Shown piece by piece: positions 51,624 to 59,915 of a DNA stretch of 64,000 bases. The stretch is from Nocardioides sp. Arc9.136. Lineage in GTDB: Bacteria; Actinomycetota; Actinomycetes; Propionibacteriales; Nocardioidaceae. The DNA is taken from positions 682,001 through 746,000 of the forward strand of contig NZ_CP113431.1 of NCBI RefSeq assembly GCF_030506255.1, written 5' to 3'. Every line of letters begins with the position of its first letter. Within the stretch, counting starts at the first letter, position 1. The notes under the pieces were generated by a model. It made no database searches, had not been told where the DNA came from, and saw nothing but the letters and a program-made list of their open reading frames with translations. Both the position numbers and the translations under genes were made by a program.

Positions 51624-52844
51624 CTACCCGGCCGGGGACGCCGGGGACGCCGGGGACGCCGGCGCGGAGGGCACGGCGGCGCTGCCGCCCATCAGCCGCG
51701 CCGCGAGCCGACCCCACTCGGTCGGCTCCGCCGGGGCCTCGGCGAGCAGCGACATCGGGTCGCCGGCGTGGTCGGCCCACACCCAGAACAACGAGCCGAT
51801 GCCGTGGTCGGCCGCCCAGGCCAGGTAGTCCTCGACGAAGCCGTCGAGGGGGTCCTCGGCGCCGAGCTCGCCGGTGATGACCGGGACGCTGTCGGCCAGC
51901 GGGGCCAGCACCCGGTCCCAGCAGGCGCGGTCGGCGCAGGCCTTGAAGTCGTAGGCGTGGAAGGACGCGACGAGCTGGTCGTCGTCGGGCGCGAACTCCA
52001 GCCAGTGCTCGAGGTCGTTGGCGTAGTCCAGCCCGCCCAGCAGCACCGGCTGCTCCGCGCCGGCGTCGCGGATGGTGGAGACCACCCGGGCCATGCCCTG
52101 CACGGGGAACGTCACCCGCCCGTCGGTCGCCGTCCGGTCGTCCTCGACCGGTGCGCCGCAGCCGCCGTCGCGCCAGCACGGCCAGGTCAGCTCGAAGACC
52201 AGCCGGTCGGCGCCGTCGTAGCGGCTGTACGGCTCGTTGAACGCGTCGAACATCACGGAGGGGTCGTCGCGGTACGCCGTGGCCACCGAGGTCCAGAAGG
52301 CGAGGGACTCGGGGTCGGGCATCGCGAGGTTGCCGAACTCCGGGGCGGTCAGCCGCTTGCGGCTGTGCAGGTCGAGCACCACCACCAGCCCGGCGCGGTG
52401 CAGGGCGTCGACGAAGCGGCGCACCTCGGCGCGGTAGCCCTGCGGGCTGCGCTCGTCGTGCTCGTCGCTCACCGGGGCGCCGCGGGTGCCCAGCCAGCAG
52501 TCCTGGTTGAGGGGCAGGCGCACGGTGTTCGCGCCCCAGCGCGCGATCGCCTCGGCCTCACCGGTGTAGGGGTCGCCGCCGAGGAGCGAGTCGAGCGCGG
52601 AGTAGCCCCAGCCCTGGGCGCAGGCGTACTCGAAGCTGCTCCAGCTGACCCCGCGGGGCGTGAACGTCGCACCCGTGCGGGAGTCGACCAGCTGGTCGCC
52701 GTCGACACGCACGTGGGCCGCGCCGCCGGCCGGGTCGTCGGCGGGGTCGCCTCGCAGGGCCACCGCCACGGCGGCGGCGCCGACGAGCAGCAGCACGACC
52801 GCCGGCACCAGCCAACGCAGCACCCGACGCGCAGGACGGACCAC
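51624..52844 (-). CDS. Glycoside hydrolase family 5 (cellulase-like), membrane-anchored or secreted
   Basis: 406 residues from a GTG with GAGAGGGGGG upstream. An N-terminal helix (WLVPAVVLLLVGAAAVAVAL) anchors or exports it. The GH5 catalytic residues are visible: acid/base Glu in FDAFNEPYS, nucleophile Glu in VITGELGAED, plus VSWSSFEY and ASFHAYDF near the active site and WVWADHAGD. GH5 covers cellulases, mannanases, endoglycoceramidases and others, so the bond cut is unknown. On the same strand as, and just upstream of, the glycan operon: a hydrolase that trims or releases the exported polymer, as BcsZ does for cellulose, is the natural guess. Ends in a short SPASPASPAG repeat. Confidence 0.85.
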   Translation of the reverse strand: MVRPARRVLRWLVPAVVLLLVGAAAVAVALRGDPADDPAGGAAHVRVDGDQLVDSRTGATFTPRGVSWSSFEYACAQGWGYSALDSLLGGDPYTGEAEAIARWGANTVRLPLNQDCWLGTRGAPVSDEHDERSPQGYRAEVRRFVDALHRAGLVVVLDLHSRKRLTAPEFGNLAMPDPESLAFWTSVATAYRDDPSVMFDAFNEPYSRYDGADRLVFELTWPCWRDGGCGAPVEDDRTATDGRVTFPVQGMARVVSTIRDAGAEQPVLLGGLDYANDLEHWLEFAPDDDQLVASFHAYDFKACADRACWDRVLAPLADSVPVITGELGAEDPLDGFVEDYLAWAADHGIGSLFWVWADHAGDPMSLLAEAPAEPTEWGRLAARLMGGSAAVPSAPASPASPASPAG

Positions 52845-52930
52845 GGAGCCCCCCTCTCCCGGGCGTCATCGTAGGTCCGCATCCGTGGGACCGCGGAGTT
52901 TCGAGGATGCCCGAGGGTTAGATTGAGGGC

Positions 52931-54196
52931 GTGTCCGAGACCGTCTTCACCTACGCAGCACCGGCGCTGAAGTTCGGTACCGGCGCCTCCGACGAGATCG
53001 GCCACGACCTGCGCTCGTACGGCGCGCAGCGGGTCCTGCTGGTCACCGACCCGGGCGTCGCCGCCACCGGCCACCCGGCGCGCATCGCCGAGCAGCTCGC
53101 GGCCCGCGGCCTCGAGGTCACGACGTACGACCGCGCCCGCGTCGAGCCGACCGACACCTCCCTGGTCGAGGCGATCGAGTTCGCCCGCGACGCCGGTCCC
53201 TTCGACGCCGTGGTCGCGGTCGGCGGCGGCTCGGCGATCGACACGGCCAAGGCGGTCAACCTGCTCACCACCAACCCCGGTGAGCTCATGGACTACGTCA
53301 ACGCCCCCGTCGGGAAGGCGCTGGCCCCCACCGAGCCGCTGCTCCCGCTCGTCGCCGTGCCGACCACCACCGGCACCGGCTCGGAGAGCACCACCATCTG
53401 CGTGCTCGACGTGCTCGCGCTGCACGTGAAGACGGGGATCAGCCACCCCGCGCTCCGGCCCCGGCTGGCCGTGGTCGACCCCGCGCTGACGATGACCCAG
53501 CCCGCGATGGTGACCGCCGCGTCCGGCATGGACATCCTGTGCCACGCACTGGAGAGCTACACGGCGCGCTGGTACGCCGACTTCGACGCCAAGCAGCCCG
53601 AGCAGCGGGTGCCGTACTGCGGTGCGAACCCGGTCGCGGACATGTGGTCGGAGAAGGCGCTGTCGCTGCTGGCCGGCGCCTTCCGCACGGCGGTCCGCGA
53701 CGGCTCCGACACCGTCTCGCGCGAGCAGATGGCGCTCGCCGCGACCTTCGCCGGCCTGGGCTTCGGCAACGCCGGCGTGCACATCCCGCACGCCAACGCC
53801 TACCCGATCGCCGGCCGCGTCCGTGACTTCCGCCCCGAGGGCTACCCGGCCGACGAGCCGATCGTGCCGCACGGCATGGCGGTGTCCCTGACCGCGCCGG
53901 AGGCGTTCCGCTTCACCTTCGCGGCCGACCCCGGGCGCCACCTGCGTGCCGCGAGCCTGCTCGAGCCCGACACCGACCTCGGCGCGGGCCCCGACGTCCT
54001 GCCCGGGGTGCTGACCCGGCTGATGCGCGACATCGGCATCCCCAACGGCCTGGCCGAGGTCGGGTACGGCGACGGCGACGTCGAGCCGCTCGTCGACGGC
54101 GCCCTCAAGCAGCAGCGCCTGCTGGCGACCGCTCCGCGGGAGGTGACCGGCGAGGACCTCGCGTCGGTCTTCCGCGGGTCGATGGAGCACTGGTGA
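52931..54196 (+). CDS. Hydroxyacid-oxoacid transhydrogenase (iron-containing alcohol dehydrogenase family)
   Basis: 421 residues, GTG start. The Fe-ADH family motifs are present: DAVVAVGGGSAIDTAKAVNLL, PTTTGTGSEST, SGMDILCHALESYTA and a second His motif HIPHANAYPIAG. The insertion with WYADFDAKQPEQRVPYCGANPVADMWSEKAL and the overall length resemble the human ADHFE1-type enzyme, which transfers hydride from 4-hydroxybutyrate to 2-oxoglutarate, giving succinate semialdehyde and D-2-hydroxyglutarate without free NAD. The D-2-hydroxyglutarate-type dehydrogenase two genes downstream supports this assignment. Its stop overlaps the next GTG. Confidence 0.82.
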   Translation: MSETVFTYAAPALKFGTGASDEIGHDLRSYGAQRVLLVTDPGVAATGHPARIAEQLAARGLEVTTYDRARVEPTDTSLVEAIEFARDAGPFDAVVAVGGGSAIDTAKAVNLLTTNPGELMDYVNAPVGKALAPTEPLLPLVAVPTTTGTGSESTTICVLDVLALHVKTGISHPALRPRLAVVDPALTMTQPAMVTAASGMDILCHALESYTARWYADFDAKQPEQRVPYCGANPVADMWSEKALSLLAGAFRTAVRDGSDTVSREQMALAATFAGLGFGNAGVHIPHANAYPIAGRVRDFRPEGYPADEPIVPHGMAVSLTAPEAFRFTFAADPGRHLRAASLLEPDTDLGAGPDVLPGVLTRLMRDIGIPNGLAEVGYGDGDVEPLVDGALKQQRLLATAPREVTGEDLASVFRGSMEHW

Positions 54197-54693
54197 CCGC
54201 TCGCCTCACCTTCGCCGGCTCCGTCGTCTGCTTCCTCCTCGCCCTGGTGTCCGCGGGTCTCCTGCTGCCCGCCGAGGTGCCGCTCCACTTCGGCGGCTCG
54301 GGCGAGCCGGACCGGTGGGGGAGCCGCACCGAGGCGCTGGTGACGATGGGCCTCGGCGGCGGGCTGCTCGCCCTCCTGCTGGGGGGCGGCGCCGCCCTCG
54401 TCGACATGGTCCCGGTGGTCCACCTCAACGTCCCGCACAAGGCCTGGTGGATCGCCACGCCCGCACGGGAGCGCCGGGTGCGGTCGATGATGCGCACGGA
54501 CCTCTACGCCATCGCCGCCGCGACCATGCTGCTGCTCGTGGTGGTCGTGGCCGCCACGACCGGCGCGGCCCGGTCGGACGACCCGGCCCTCGGGCCCCTC
54601 TTCCTCGCCGGCCTCGCCTGCTACCTGACCTTCGTGACCGGCTGGACGGCCTGGTCGCTGCGCACCCGCTACCGCCCGAGGACCGACACGTGA
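54193..54693 (+). CDS. DUF1648 family membrane protein
   Basis: 166 residues with four helices. The motif LPAEVPLHFGGSGEPDRWGS is the diagnostic DUF1648 segment between the first two helices; helices 3 and 4 follow. Relatives occur near sortases and cell-wall stress genes; the biochemical role is unknown. Between HOT and the Fe-S dehydrogenase, overlapping both by 4 bp (GTGA). Confidence 0.82.
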   Translation: MTARLTFAGSVVCFLLALVSAGLLLPAEVPLHFGGSGEPDRWGSRTEALVTMGLGGGLLALLLGGGAALVDMVPVVHLNVPHKAWWIATPARERRVRSMMRTDLYAIAAATMLLLVVVVAATTGAARSDDPALGPLFLAGLACYLTFVTGWTAWSLRTRYRPRTDT

Positions 54694-57593
54694 CCGTGAC
54701 CGACCCCGCTCCCGCCGGCCCCGAGACCGGCCCCGAGACCGGCACCGTGACCAGCGCCGACCTGCTCGCCGAGCTGCGTCGGCGCGGCGTGACCGACGCG
54801 GACGACTCGACGCTGACCCGGGCGCTGTACTCCTCTGACGCCTCGTTGTACCGGGTGGTGCCGCAGGCGGTGGTCCGCCCGCGCGACGCCGACGAGCTGA
54901 CGGCGGTGGTCGACGTGGCGCGGGCGCTGCGGGTGCCGCTGACGATGCGCGGCGCGGGCACCTCGATCGCCGGCAACGCGGTGGGCCGCGGGCTGGTCGT
55001 GGACACCGTGAAGCACCTGGACCGGGTGCTCGAGGTCGACCCCGAGGCGCGCACGGCCCGGGTGCAGCCGGGCGTGGTGCACCAGGTGCTGCAGAAGGCG
55101 GCCGCGCCGCACGGGCTGCGGTTCGGGCCGGACCCCTCGACGCACACCCGCTGCACGATCGGCGGGATGATCGGCAACAACGCCTGCGGCTCCCGCGCGC
55201 TGGGCTACGGCCGGACCTCCGACAACGTGGTGGCGATCGACCCGGTCTGGGGCACGGCCGCCGACGACGTACCGGCCCGGCTGGCTGCCTTGGCCGAGGA
55301 GCACCTGGGGCACGTCCGCACGACGTTCGGCCGGTTCTCCCGCCAGGTCAGCGGCTACTCCCTGGAGCACCTGCTGCCCGAGCGCCGCTCGGTCGACCGG
55401 TTCCTGGCGGGCTCCGAGGGCACCCTGGCGGTGGTCCGCGAGGCCACGGTCCGGCTGGTCGAGGAGACCCCGCGACAGCTGGTGGTGCTCGGCTACCCCT
55501 CGATGGTCGACGCCGCGGACGCGGTGCCGGCGATCCTGGCCGCCTCGGGCCGGCCCGTGGACGCCTCGGTGGGCGTCGAGCGCGGCGGCCTCGTGGCGTG
55601 CGAGGGCCTGGACGCCCGCATCGTCGACCTGGTGCGCGCCCGCGGCGGAGCGGTGCCCGACCTGCCGCGTGGCGCCGGGTGGCTCTTCGTGGAGGTCAGC
55701 GACCCGGGCCTGCTGGCGCCGGTCGTGGCGGTCGCCGGTGCCCTGGAGTCGCGGGTCGTGGAGTCCGCGGCCGAGGCCGCGGCGCTGTGGCGGATCCGCG
55801 AGGACGGCGCCGGGCTGGCGGCGCGCTCGCTGGCGCGGCCGGCGCACGCGGGGTGGGAGGACGCCGCCGTGCCGCCGGAGCACCTGGGTGCCTGGCTGCG
55901 CGACTTCGACGAGCTCCTGCGCGAGCACGACCTGGACGGGGTGCCCTACGGCCACTTCGGCGACGGCTGCGTGCACGTCCGCATCGACTTCCCCTTCACT
56001 CCCGGCGGTGGCGGGGACTCGCGGTTCCGGGAGTTCCTGGTCGCGAGCGCGACGCGGCTGGCGCACTACGGCGGCTCGCTGTCGGGCGAGCACGGCGACG
56101 GCCGGGCGCGCTCGGAGCTGCTGCCGCTGATGTACGACGAGGCGTCGCTGCGGCTCTTCGGCGCGGTCAAGGCGATCTGCGACCCCGACGGGATCCTCAA
56201 CCCCGGCGTGCTGGTCGACCCCGACCCCCTGGACGCCCACCTGCGCCCCGAGCAGCCGCGGGCGCGGGTGCGCACCGCGCTGCGGTTCCTCCACGACGAG
56301 GGCTCGATGGGTGACGCGGTGCACCGCTGCACCGGCGTCGGGAAGTGCGTGGTGCCCTCCCTGCCCGGCGCGGGCGTGATGTGCCCCTCCTACCTGGCCA
56401 CGCGCAACGAGAAGGACTCCACCCGCGGCCGCGCCCGGGTGCTGCAGGAGGCCCTCGACGGCTCGCTGGTGGGCGGCCTGAAGGACCCCGCGGTCCACGA
56501 GGCGCTCGACCTGTGCCTGTCGTGCAAGGGGTGCGCCTCGGACTGCCCGACCGGCATCGACATGGCGACCTACAAGTCCGAGACGCTGCACCAGACCTAC
56601 TCCGGCCGCCGGCGGCCGCTGACCCACTACACCCTGGGCCGGCTGCCGAGGTGGGCCGCGCTGGCCGCGCCGATGGCGCCGGCGGTCAACAAGATGATGC
56701 GGTCCAGGACGCTGGCCCGGGTGGCGAAGGCGACCGCCGGGATCGACCAGCGGCGCTCGGTCCCGCTCTTCGCCGAGCGCACCCTGCGCAAGCAGGCGGC
56801 CCAGCAGCAGGCCCAGCAGCAGGCCCAGCAGCAGGGCCGGCAGCAGGGCCGGCAGCAGGGCCGGCAGAGCGGGCAGGTCGCGGGCGCGGAGGCGCCGGAC
56901 GTGTGGCTGTGGGCGGACTCCTTCACCGACCACTTCCAGCCCGGCAGCGGGCTGGCGGCCATCCGCTTCCTGGTGTCGACCGGGCTGCGGGTGCGCGTGA
57001 TCCCGGAGTCTGCGTGCTGCGGGCTGACCTGGATCACCACCGGCCAGCTGGACAAGGCCCGGCGCATCGCCGCGCGCACGGCGGCCACGCTCGCGCCGTA
57101 CGTCGAGAGCGGGGTGCCTGTGCTCGGCGTCGAGCCCTCCTGCCTGGCCTCGCTGCGCAGCGACCTGGCCGAGCTGACCGAGGACCCCCGGGCGGCCGTG
57201 GTGGCCGGGGGAGTCCTGACCTTCGCCGAGCTGCTCGAGCGGCTCGAGGTCGCGCTGCCCGACCTCACCGGCGTCGAGGTCGTCGCGCAGCCGCACTGCC
57301 ACCAGTCGGCGGTGCTCGGCTGGGCCGCGGACCAGCGGCTGCTGGAGCGGGCCGGCGCCACCGTCACCCGGGTGCCGGGCTGCTGCGGGCTGGCCGGCAA
57401 CTTCGGCGTCGAGAAGGGCCACTACGAGACCTCGGTGGCGGTGGCGGAGACCCACCTGCTCCCCGCCGTGCGGGCCAACCCGCAGGCGGTCGTGCTGGCC
57501 GACGGGATGTCGTGCAAGATCCAGCTCGACGACCTCGCGGACGTCCCGGCGCTGCACCTGGCCGAACTGCTCGCCAGTAGGCTCGAGGGGTGA
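54690..57593 (+). CDS. FAD and 4Fe-4S D-2-hydroxyacid dehydrogenase (D-2-hydroxyglutarate/D-lactate type)
   Basis: 967 residues. N-terminal FAD-binding PCMH domain (RPRDADELTAVVDVARALRVPLTMRG, CTIGGMIGNNACGS), FAD-oxidase C domain (GHFGDGCVHVRIDFPF, GSLSGEHGDGRAR, KAICDPDGILNPG), then a ferredoxin-like Fe-S part (CTGVGKC... and CLSCKGCASDCPTG) and two CCG domains (SACCGLTW; GCCGLAGNFG). A single chain that combines GlcD/DLD and GlpC-type halves. It probably oxidises D-2-hydroxyglutarate made by the transhydrogenase and passes electrons to quinone. An unusual Gln-rich linker lies at residues 702-729. Starts in a GTGA overlap. Confidence 0.87.
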   Translation: MTVTDPAPAGPETGPETGTVTSADLLAELRRRGVTDADDSTLTRALYSSDASLYRVVPQAVVRPRDADELTAVVDVARALRVPLTMRGAGTSIAGNAVGRGLVVDTVKHLDRVLEVDPEARTARVQPGVVHQVLQKAAAPHGLRFGPDPSTHTRCTIGGMIGNNACGSRALGYGRTSDNVVAIDPVWGTAADDVPARLAALAEEHLGHVRTTFGRFSRQVSGYSLEHLLPERRSVDRFLAGSEGTLAVVREATVRLVEETPRQLVVLGYPSMVDAADAVPAILAASGRPVDASVGVERGGLVACEGLDARIVDLVRARGGAVPDLPRGAGWLFVEVSDPGLLAPVVAVAGALESRVVESAAEAAALWRIREDGAGLAARSLARPAHAGWEDAAVPPEHLGAWLRDFDELLREHDLDGVPYGHFGDGCVHVRIDFPFTPGGGGDSRFREFLVASATRLAHYGGSLSGEHGDGRARSELLPLMYDEASLRLFGAVKAICDPDGILNPGVLVDPDPLDAHLRPEQPRARVRTALRFLHDEGSMGDAVHRCTGVGKCVVPSLPGAGVMCPSYLATRNEKDSTRGRARVLQEALDGSLVGGLKDPAVHEALDLCLSCKGCASDCPTGIDMATYKSETLHQTYSGRRRPLTHYTLGRLPRWAALAAPMAPAVNKMMRSRTLARVAKATAGIDQRRSVPLFAERTLRKQAAQQQAQQQAQQQGRQQGRQQGRQSGQVAGAEAPDVWLWADSFTDHFQPGSGLAAIRFLVSTGLRVRVIPESACCGLTWITTGQLDKARRIAARTAATLAPYVESGVPVLGVEPSCLASLRSDLAELTEDPRAAVVAGGVLTFAELLERLEVALPDLTGVEVVAQPHCHQSAVLGWAADQRLLERAGATVTRVPGCCGLAGNFGVEKGHYETSVAVAETHLLPAVRANPQAVVLADGMSCKIQLDDLADVPALHLAELLASRLEG
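56793..56876 (+). repeat. In-frame 12-base repeats coding a Gln-rich linker
   Basis: Three near-copies of CAGCAGCAGGCC are followed by three copies of a GGCCGGCAGCAG-type unit, giving QQQA and GRQQ repeats between the Fe-S domain and the CCG half. Such a tract is atypical for this enzyme family and likely to vary in length by slippage. Confidence 0.8.
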
Positions 57594-57679
57594 ACCCGCG
57601 CCACCGCAGACTCGTCATCCCGGTCGCGCTGGCGGTCCTCCTGGTCATCGTCGTCGTTTCGGCCGTGGTGAACCGGTGA
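57590..57679 (+). CDS. 29-residue single-helix membrane peptide
   Basis: Reads VNPRHRRLVIPVALAVLLVI then VVVSAVVNR (29 residues). Basic N terminus, one helix of about 18 hydrophobic residues, short C terminus. Both ends overlap neighbours as GTGA: the GTG lies in the dehydrogenase stop and its own stop lies in the methyltransferase start. This exact double overlap in a run of coupled genes argues that it is translated. Function unknown; it may anchor or regulate the Fe-S dehydrogenase. No homology evidence available. Confidence 0.6.
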   Translation: MNPRHRRLVIPVALAVLLVIVVVSAVVNR

Positions 57680-58902
57680 GCGAGCCGCTCCTGCGCGTCC
57701 TGGCCCGGATGCGGGGCCACCTGCTCGACCCCGAGGTGCTCGTCAAGGCCGTGGCCTCGGGCAAGCAGAAGGGCCAGCAGCCGCGCTGGCGCCGCGTCGA
57801 GCTGCGCTACGTCGACATCAAGGCCGGGCGCCACCTCCAGGTCACGGCGTACGACGCCACGCAGGCCCACACCGCCAACCACGCCGTCGGCGACGCCGCC
57901 CGCGACGCGGTCGACGAGCTGCTCGACGAGCCGTTCGCCAGCTGGCACGTCGAGACCACGACCGAGTCGCACCAGGTCCGGGTCACCAAGAAGCTCGAGG
58001 CGGTCGTGCACACCACCGCCCGCGAGGAGGCCGTCGAGCCCGACCGCGGCCACGACCGCGACAAGGAGCGGCTGCTGCCCGAGGACGACCCGGTCTTCCG
58101 CGCGCTCGGACTGGCCGACGCGCAGGGCCGGCTCAAGCCCAGCCGGCACGCCAAGCTGCGCCAGGTCGAGGAGTTCCTCCGGCTGCTCGACTCCTCGGTG
58201 ACCGACGCGATGGACAAGGGCCACCTGCGCCGGCCGACCGCCGAGGAGCCGCTGCGCGTCGTCGACCTCGGCTGCGGCAACGCCTACCTGACCTTCACCG
58301 CGCAGCGCTACCTCTCCGAGGTGCGCGGGCTGCCGGTCGTGGTCACCGGCGTCGACGTCAAGGAGCAGTCGCGCGAGCACAACAGCGCGGTCGCCGCGCA
58401 GCTCGGCGTGCACGCGGAGTTCGTCGTCGGCTCGATCGCCGGCGCCGAGCTCGACCCGGCCCCGGAGGTGGTGCTGGCGCTGCACGCGTGCGACACCGCC
58501 ACCGACGAGGCGCTCGCCCGCGCGGTGGAGTGGGACGCCCAGCTGGTGCTCGCCGCGCCCTGCTGCCACCACGACATCGCCGCGCAGCTGCGGCGGTCCC
58601 CGACCCCCGCGCCTTACGCGCTGCTCACCCGGCACGGCATCCTCCGCGAACGGCTCGCCGACACCCTCACCGACGGCCTGCGCGCCGCCCTTATGCGGAT
58701 GCAGGGCTACCGCGTCGACGTCGTGCAGTTCGTGGAGTCCCAGCACACCCCGCGCAACACCATGCTCCGCGCCGTGCGCACGGGTTCACCGGTCAAGGGC
58801 GGCGGGGTGCGCAAGGAGTACGACGAGCTCGTCACCACCTGGTCGATCCGGCCGAAGCTGGCCGAGCTGCTCGGACTGCCCGGACTGCCCGGGACGGGCT
58901 GA
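57676..58902 (+). CDS. SAM-dependent methyltransferase, Methyltransf_32 type
   Basis: 408 residues from a GTG in the GTGA overlap. An N-terminal domain of about 190 residues precedes a Rossmann methyltransferase with VVDLGCGNAYLTF (SAM motif I), GVDVKEQSREHN, ALHACDTATDEAL and APCCHHD. The set DLGxGxGY, LHACD, PCCHHD is that of Methyltransf_32/GSTCD-like enzymes. The target is unknown, though the basic, structured N-terminal part could bind RNA. Next gene starts one base into its stop (TGATG). Confidence 0.8.
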   Translation: MSEPLLRVLARMRGHLLDPEVLVKAVASGKQKGQQPRWRRVELRYVDIKAGRHLQVTAYDATQAHTANHAVGDAARDAVDELLDEPFASWHVETTTESHQVRVTKKLEAVVHTTAREEAVEPDRGHDRDKERLLPEDDPVFRALGLADAQGRLKPSRHAKLRQVEEFLRLLDSSVTDAMDKGHLRRPTAEEPLRVVDLGCGNAYLTFTAQRYLSEVRGLPVVVTGVDVKEQSREHNSAVAAQLGVHAEFVVGSIAGAELDPAPEVVLALHACDTATDEALARAVEWDAQLVLAAPCCHHDIAAQLRRSPTPAPYALLTRHGILRERLADTLTDGLRAALMRMQGYRVDVVQFVESQHTPRNTMLRAVRTGSPVKGGGVRKEYDELVTTWSIRPKLAELLGLPGLPGTG

Positions 58903-59876
58903 TGCCGCTGGAGCGGGCGCTGACCGCGCTGGCCGTCGTGCCGTTCCTGCTCGGCGCCGCGTCCGCGCCCGCGGGTGCCGACGGGGAGGTCGCCTTCCGC
59001 TTCACCGACCCCGAGATCGTCGAGTCCAGCGGGCTGGCCGTCGTCGACGGGCTGTTCGTCACCGTCAACGACTCCGGCGACACCGGCCGGGTCTTCACGG
59101 TCGACCCCGCCACCGGCGACACGGTCGGGGTGACCACGTGGGCCGACGACCCGGTCGACGTCGAGGCGGTGGCGCCCGCCGGCGGCGGGTCGGTGTGGGT
59201 CGGCGACATCGGCGACAACCCGGGCACCCGGTCCTCGGTCACGGTGGCCCGGGTCCCCGTCGGCCGCGGGGAGCGGTCCGTCACCGGGACGACCGACGTG
59301 GCGACGTACACGCTGGTGCACCCGGAGGGCCCGCAGGACGCCGAGTCGCTGCTGGTCGAGCCGGGGACCGGCCGGCTGGTGGTGGTCAGCAAGACGATCT
59401 TCGGCGCGGAGGTGCTCGAGGCGCCCGAGCGGCTGCGCGAGGGCGTCGACAACGAGCTGGTGCCGGTGGGTGCCGGGCTGCCGATCGCGACGGACGGCGC
59501 GTTCTTCCCCGACGGCCGCCACCTGGTGCTGCGCGACTACGCCCGCGCGGTGGTCTACACCTGGCCCGACCTGGAGCAGGTCGGCGAGGTGCAGCTGCCC
59601 GACCAGCAGCAGGGCGAGGGGATCGCCGTCGACGGCCGCGGCCGGGTCTACGTCAGCAGCGAGGGTGTCGGCGCGCCGGTGCTGCAGGTCCCGCTCCCGG
59701 CGGACCTGCGCGCGACCGTGAACGCCACGGACACCCGTCCGGACGGGAGCGGCGGCCTGGGCGTGGACCTGACCGAGGTCCAGGAGGCCGAGCGCCCGGA
59801 GTGGCCGTGGTTCATCGGCGGGTTCCTCGCGGTGGCGGTGCTCGTCGCGCTGCTCCGGTCCATGCGGCCCCGCTGA
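58902..59876 (+). CDS. Exported, C-terminally anchored beta-propeller-like protein
   Basis: 324 residues. Signal sequence (ALTALAVVPFLLGAASAPAGA), then repeats built around GxxVVxxSGLAVVDGLFVTVNDSG, VFTVDPATGDTVGVT, VGDIGDN, and LVLRDYARAVVYTWPDL, in the manner of a six-bladed propeller. A single helix (WFIGGFLAVAVLVALL) and MRPR tail close it, so it faces outward. No known substrate. Shares the start/stop base overlap with the methyltransferase, the end of this transcription chain. Confidence 0.72.
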   Translation: MPLERALTALAVVPFLLGAASAPAGADGEVAFRFTDPEIVESSGLAVVDGLFVTVNDSGDTGRVFTVDPATGDTVGVTTWADDPVDVEAVAPAGGGSVWVGDIGDNPGTRSSVTVARVPVGRGERSVTGTTDVATYTLVHPEGPQDAESLLVEPGTGRLVVVSKTIFGAEVLEAPERLREGVDNELVPVGAGLPIATDGAFFPDGRHLVLRDYARAVVYTWPDLEQVGEVQLPDQQQGEGIAVDGRGRVYVSSEGVGAPVLQVPLPADLRATVNATDTRPDGSGGLGVDLTEVQEAERPEWPWFIGGFLAVAVLVALLRSMRPR

Positions 59877-59915
59877 GCCGGTTTGCCCCTCGGTCCGGCG
59901 GGACACCGTCGCGGC

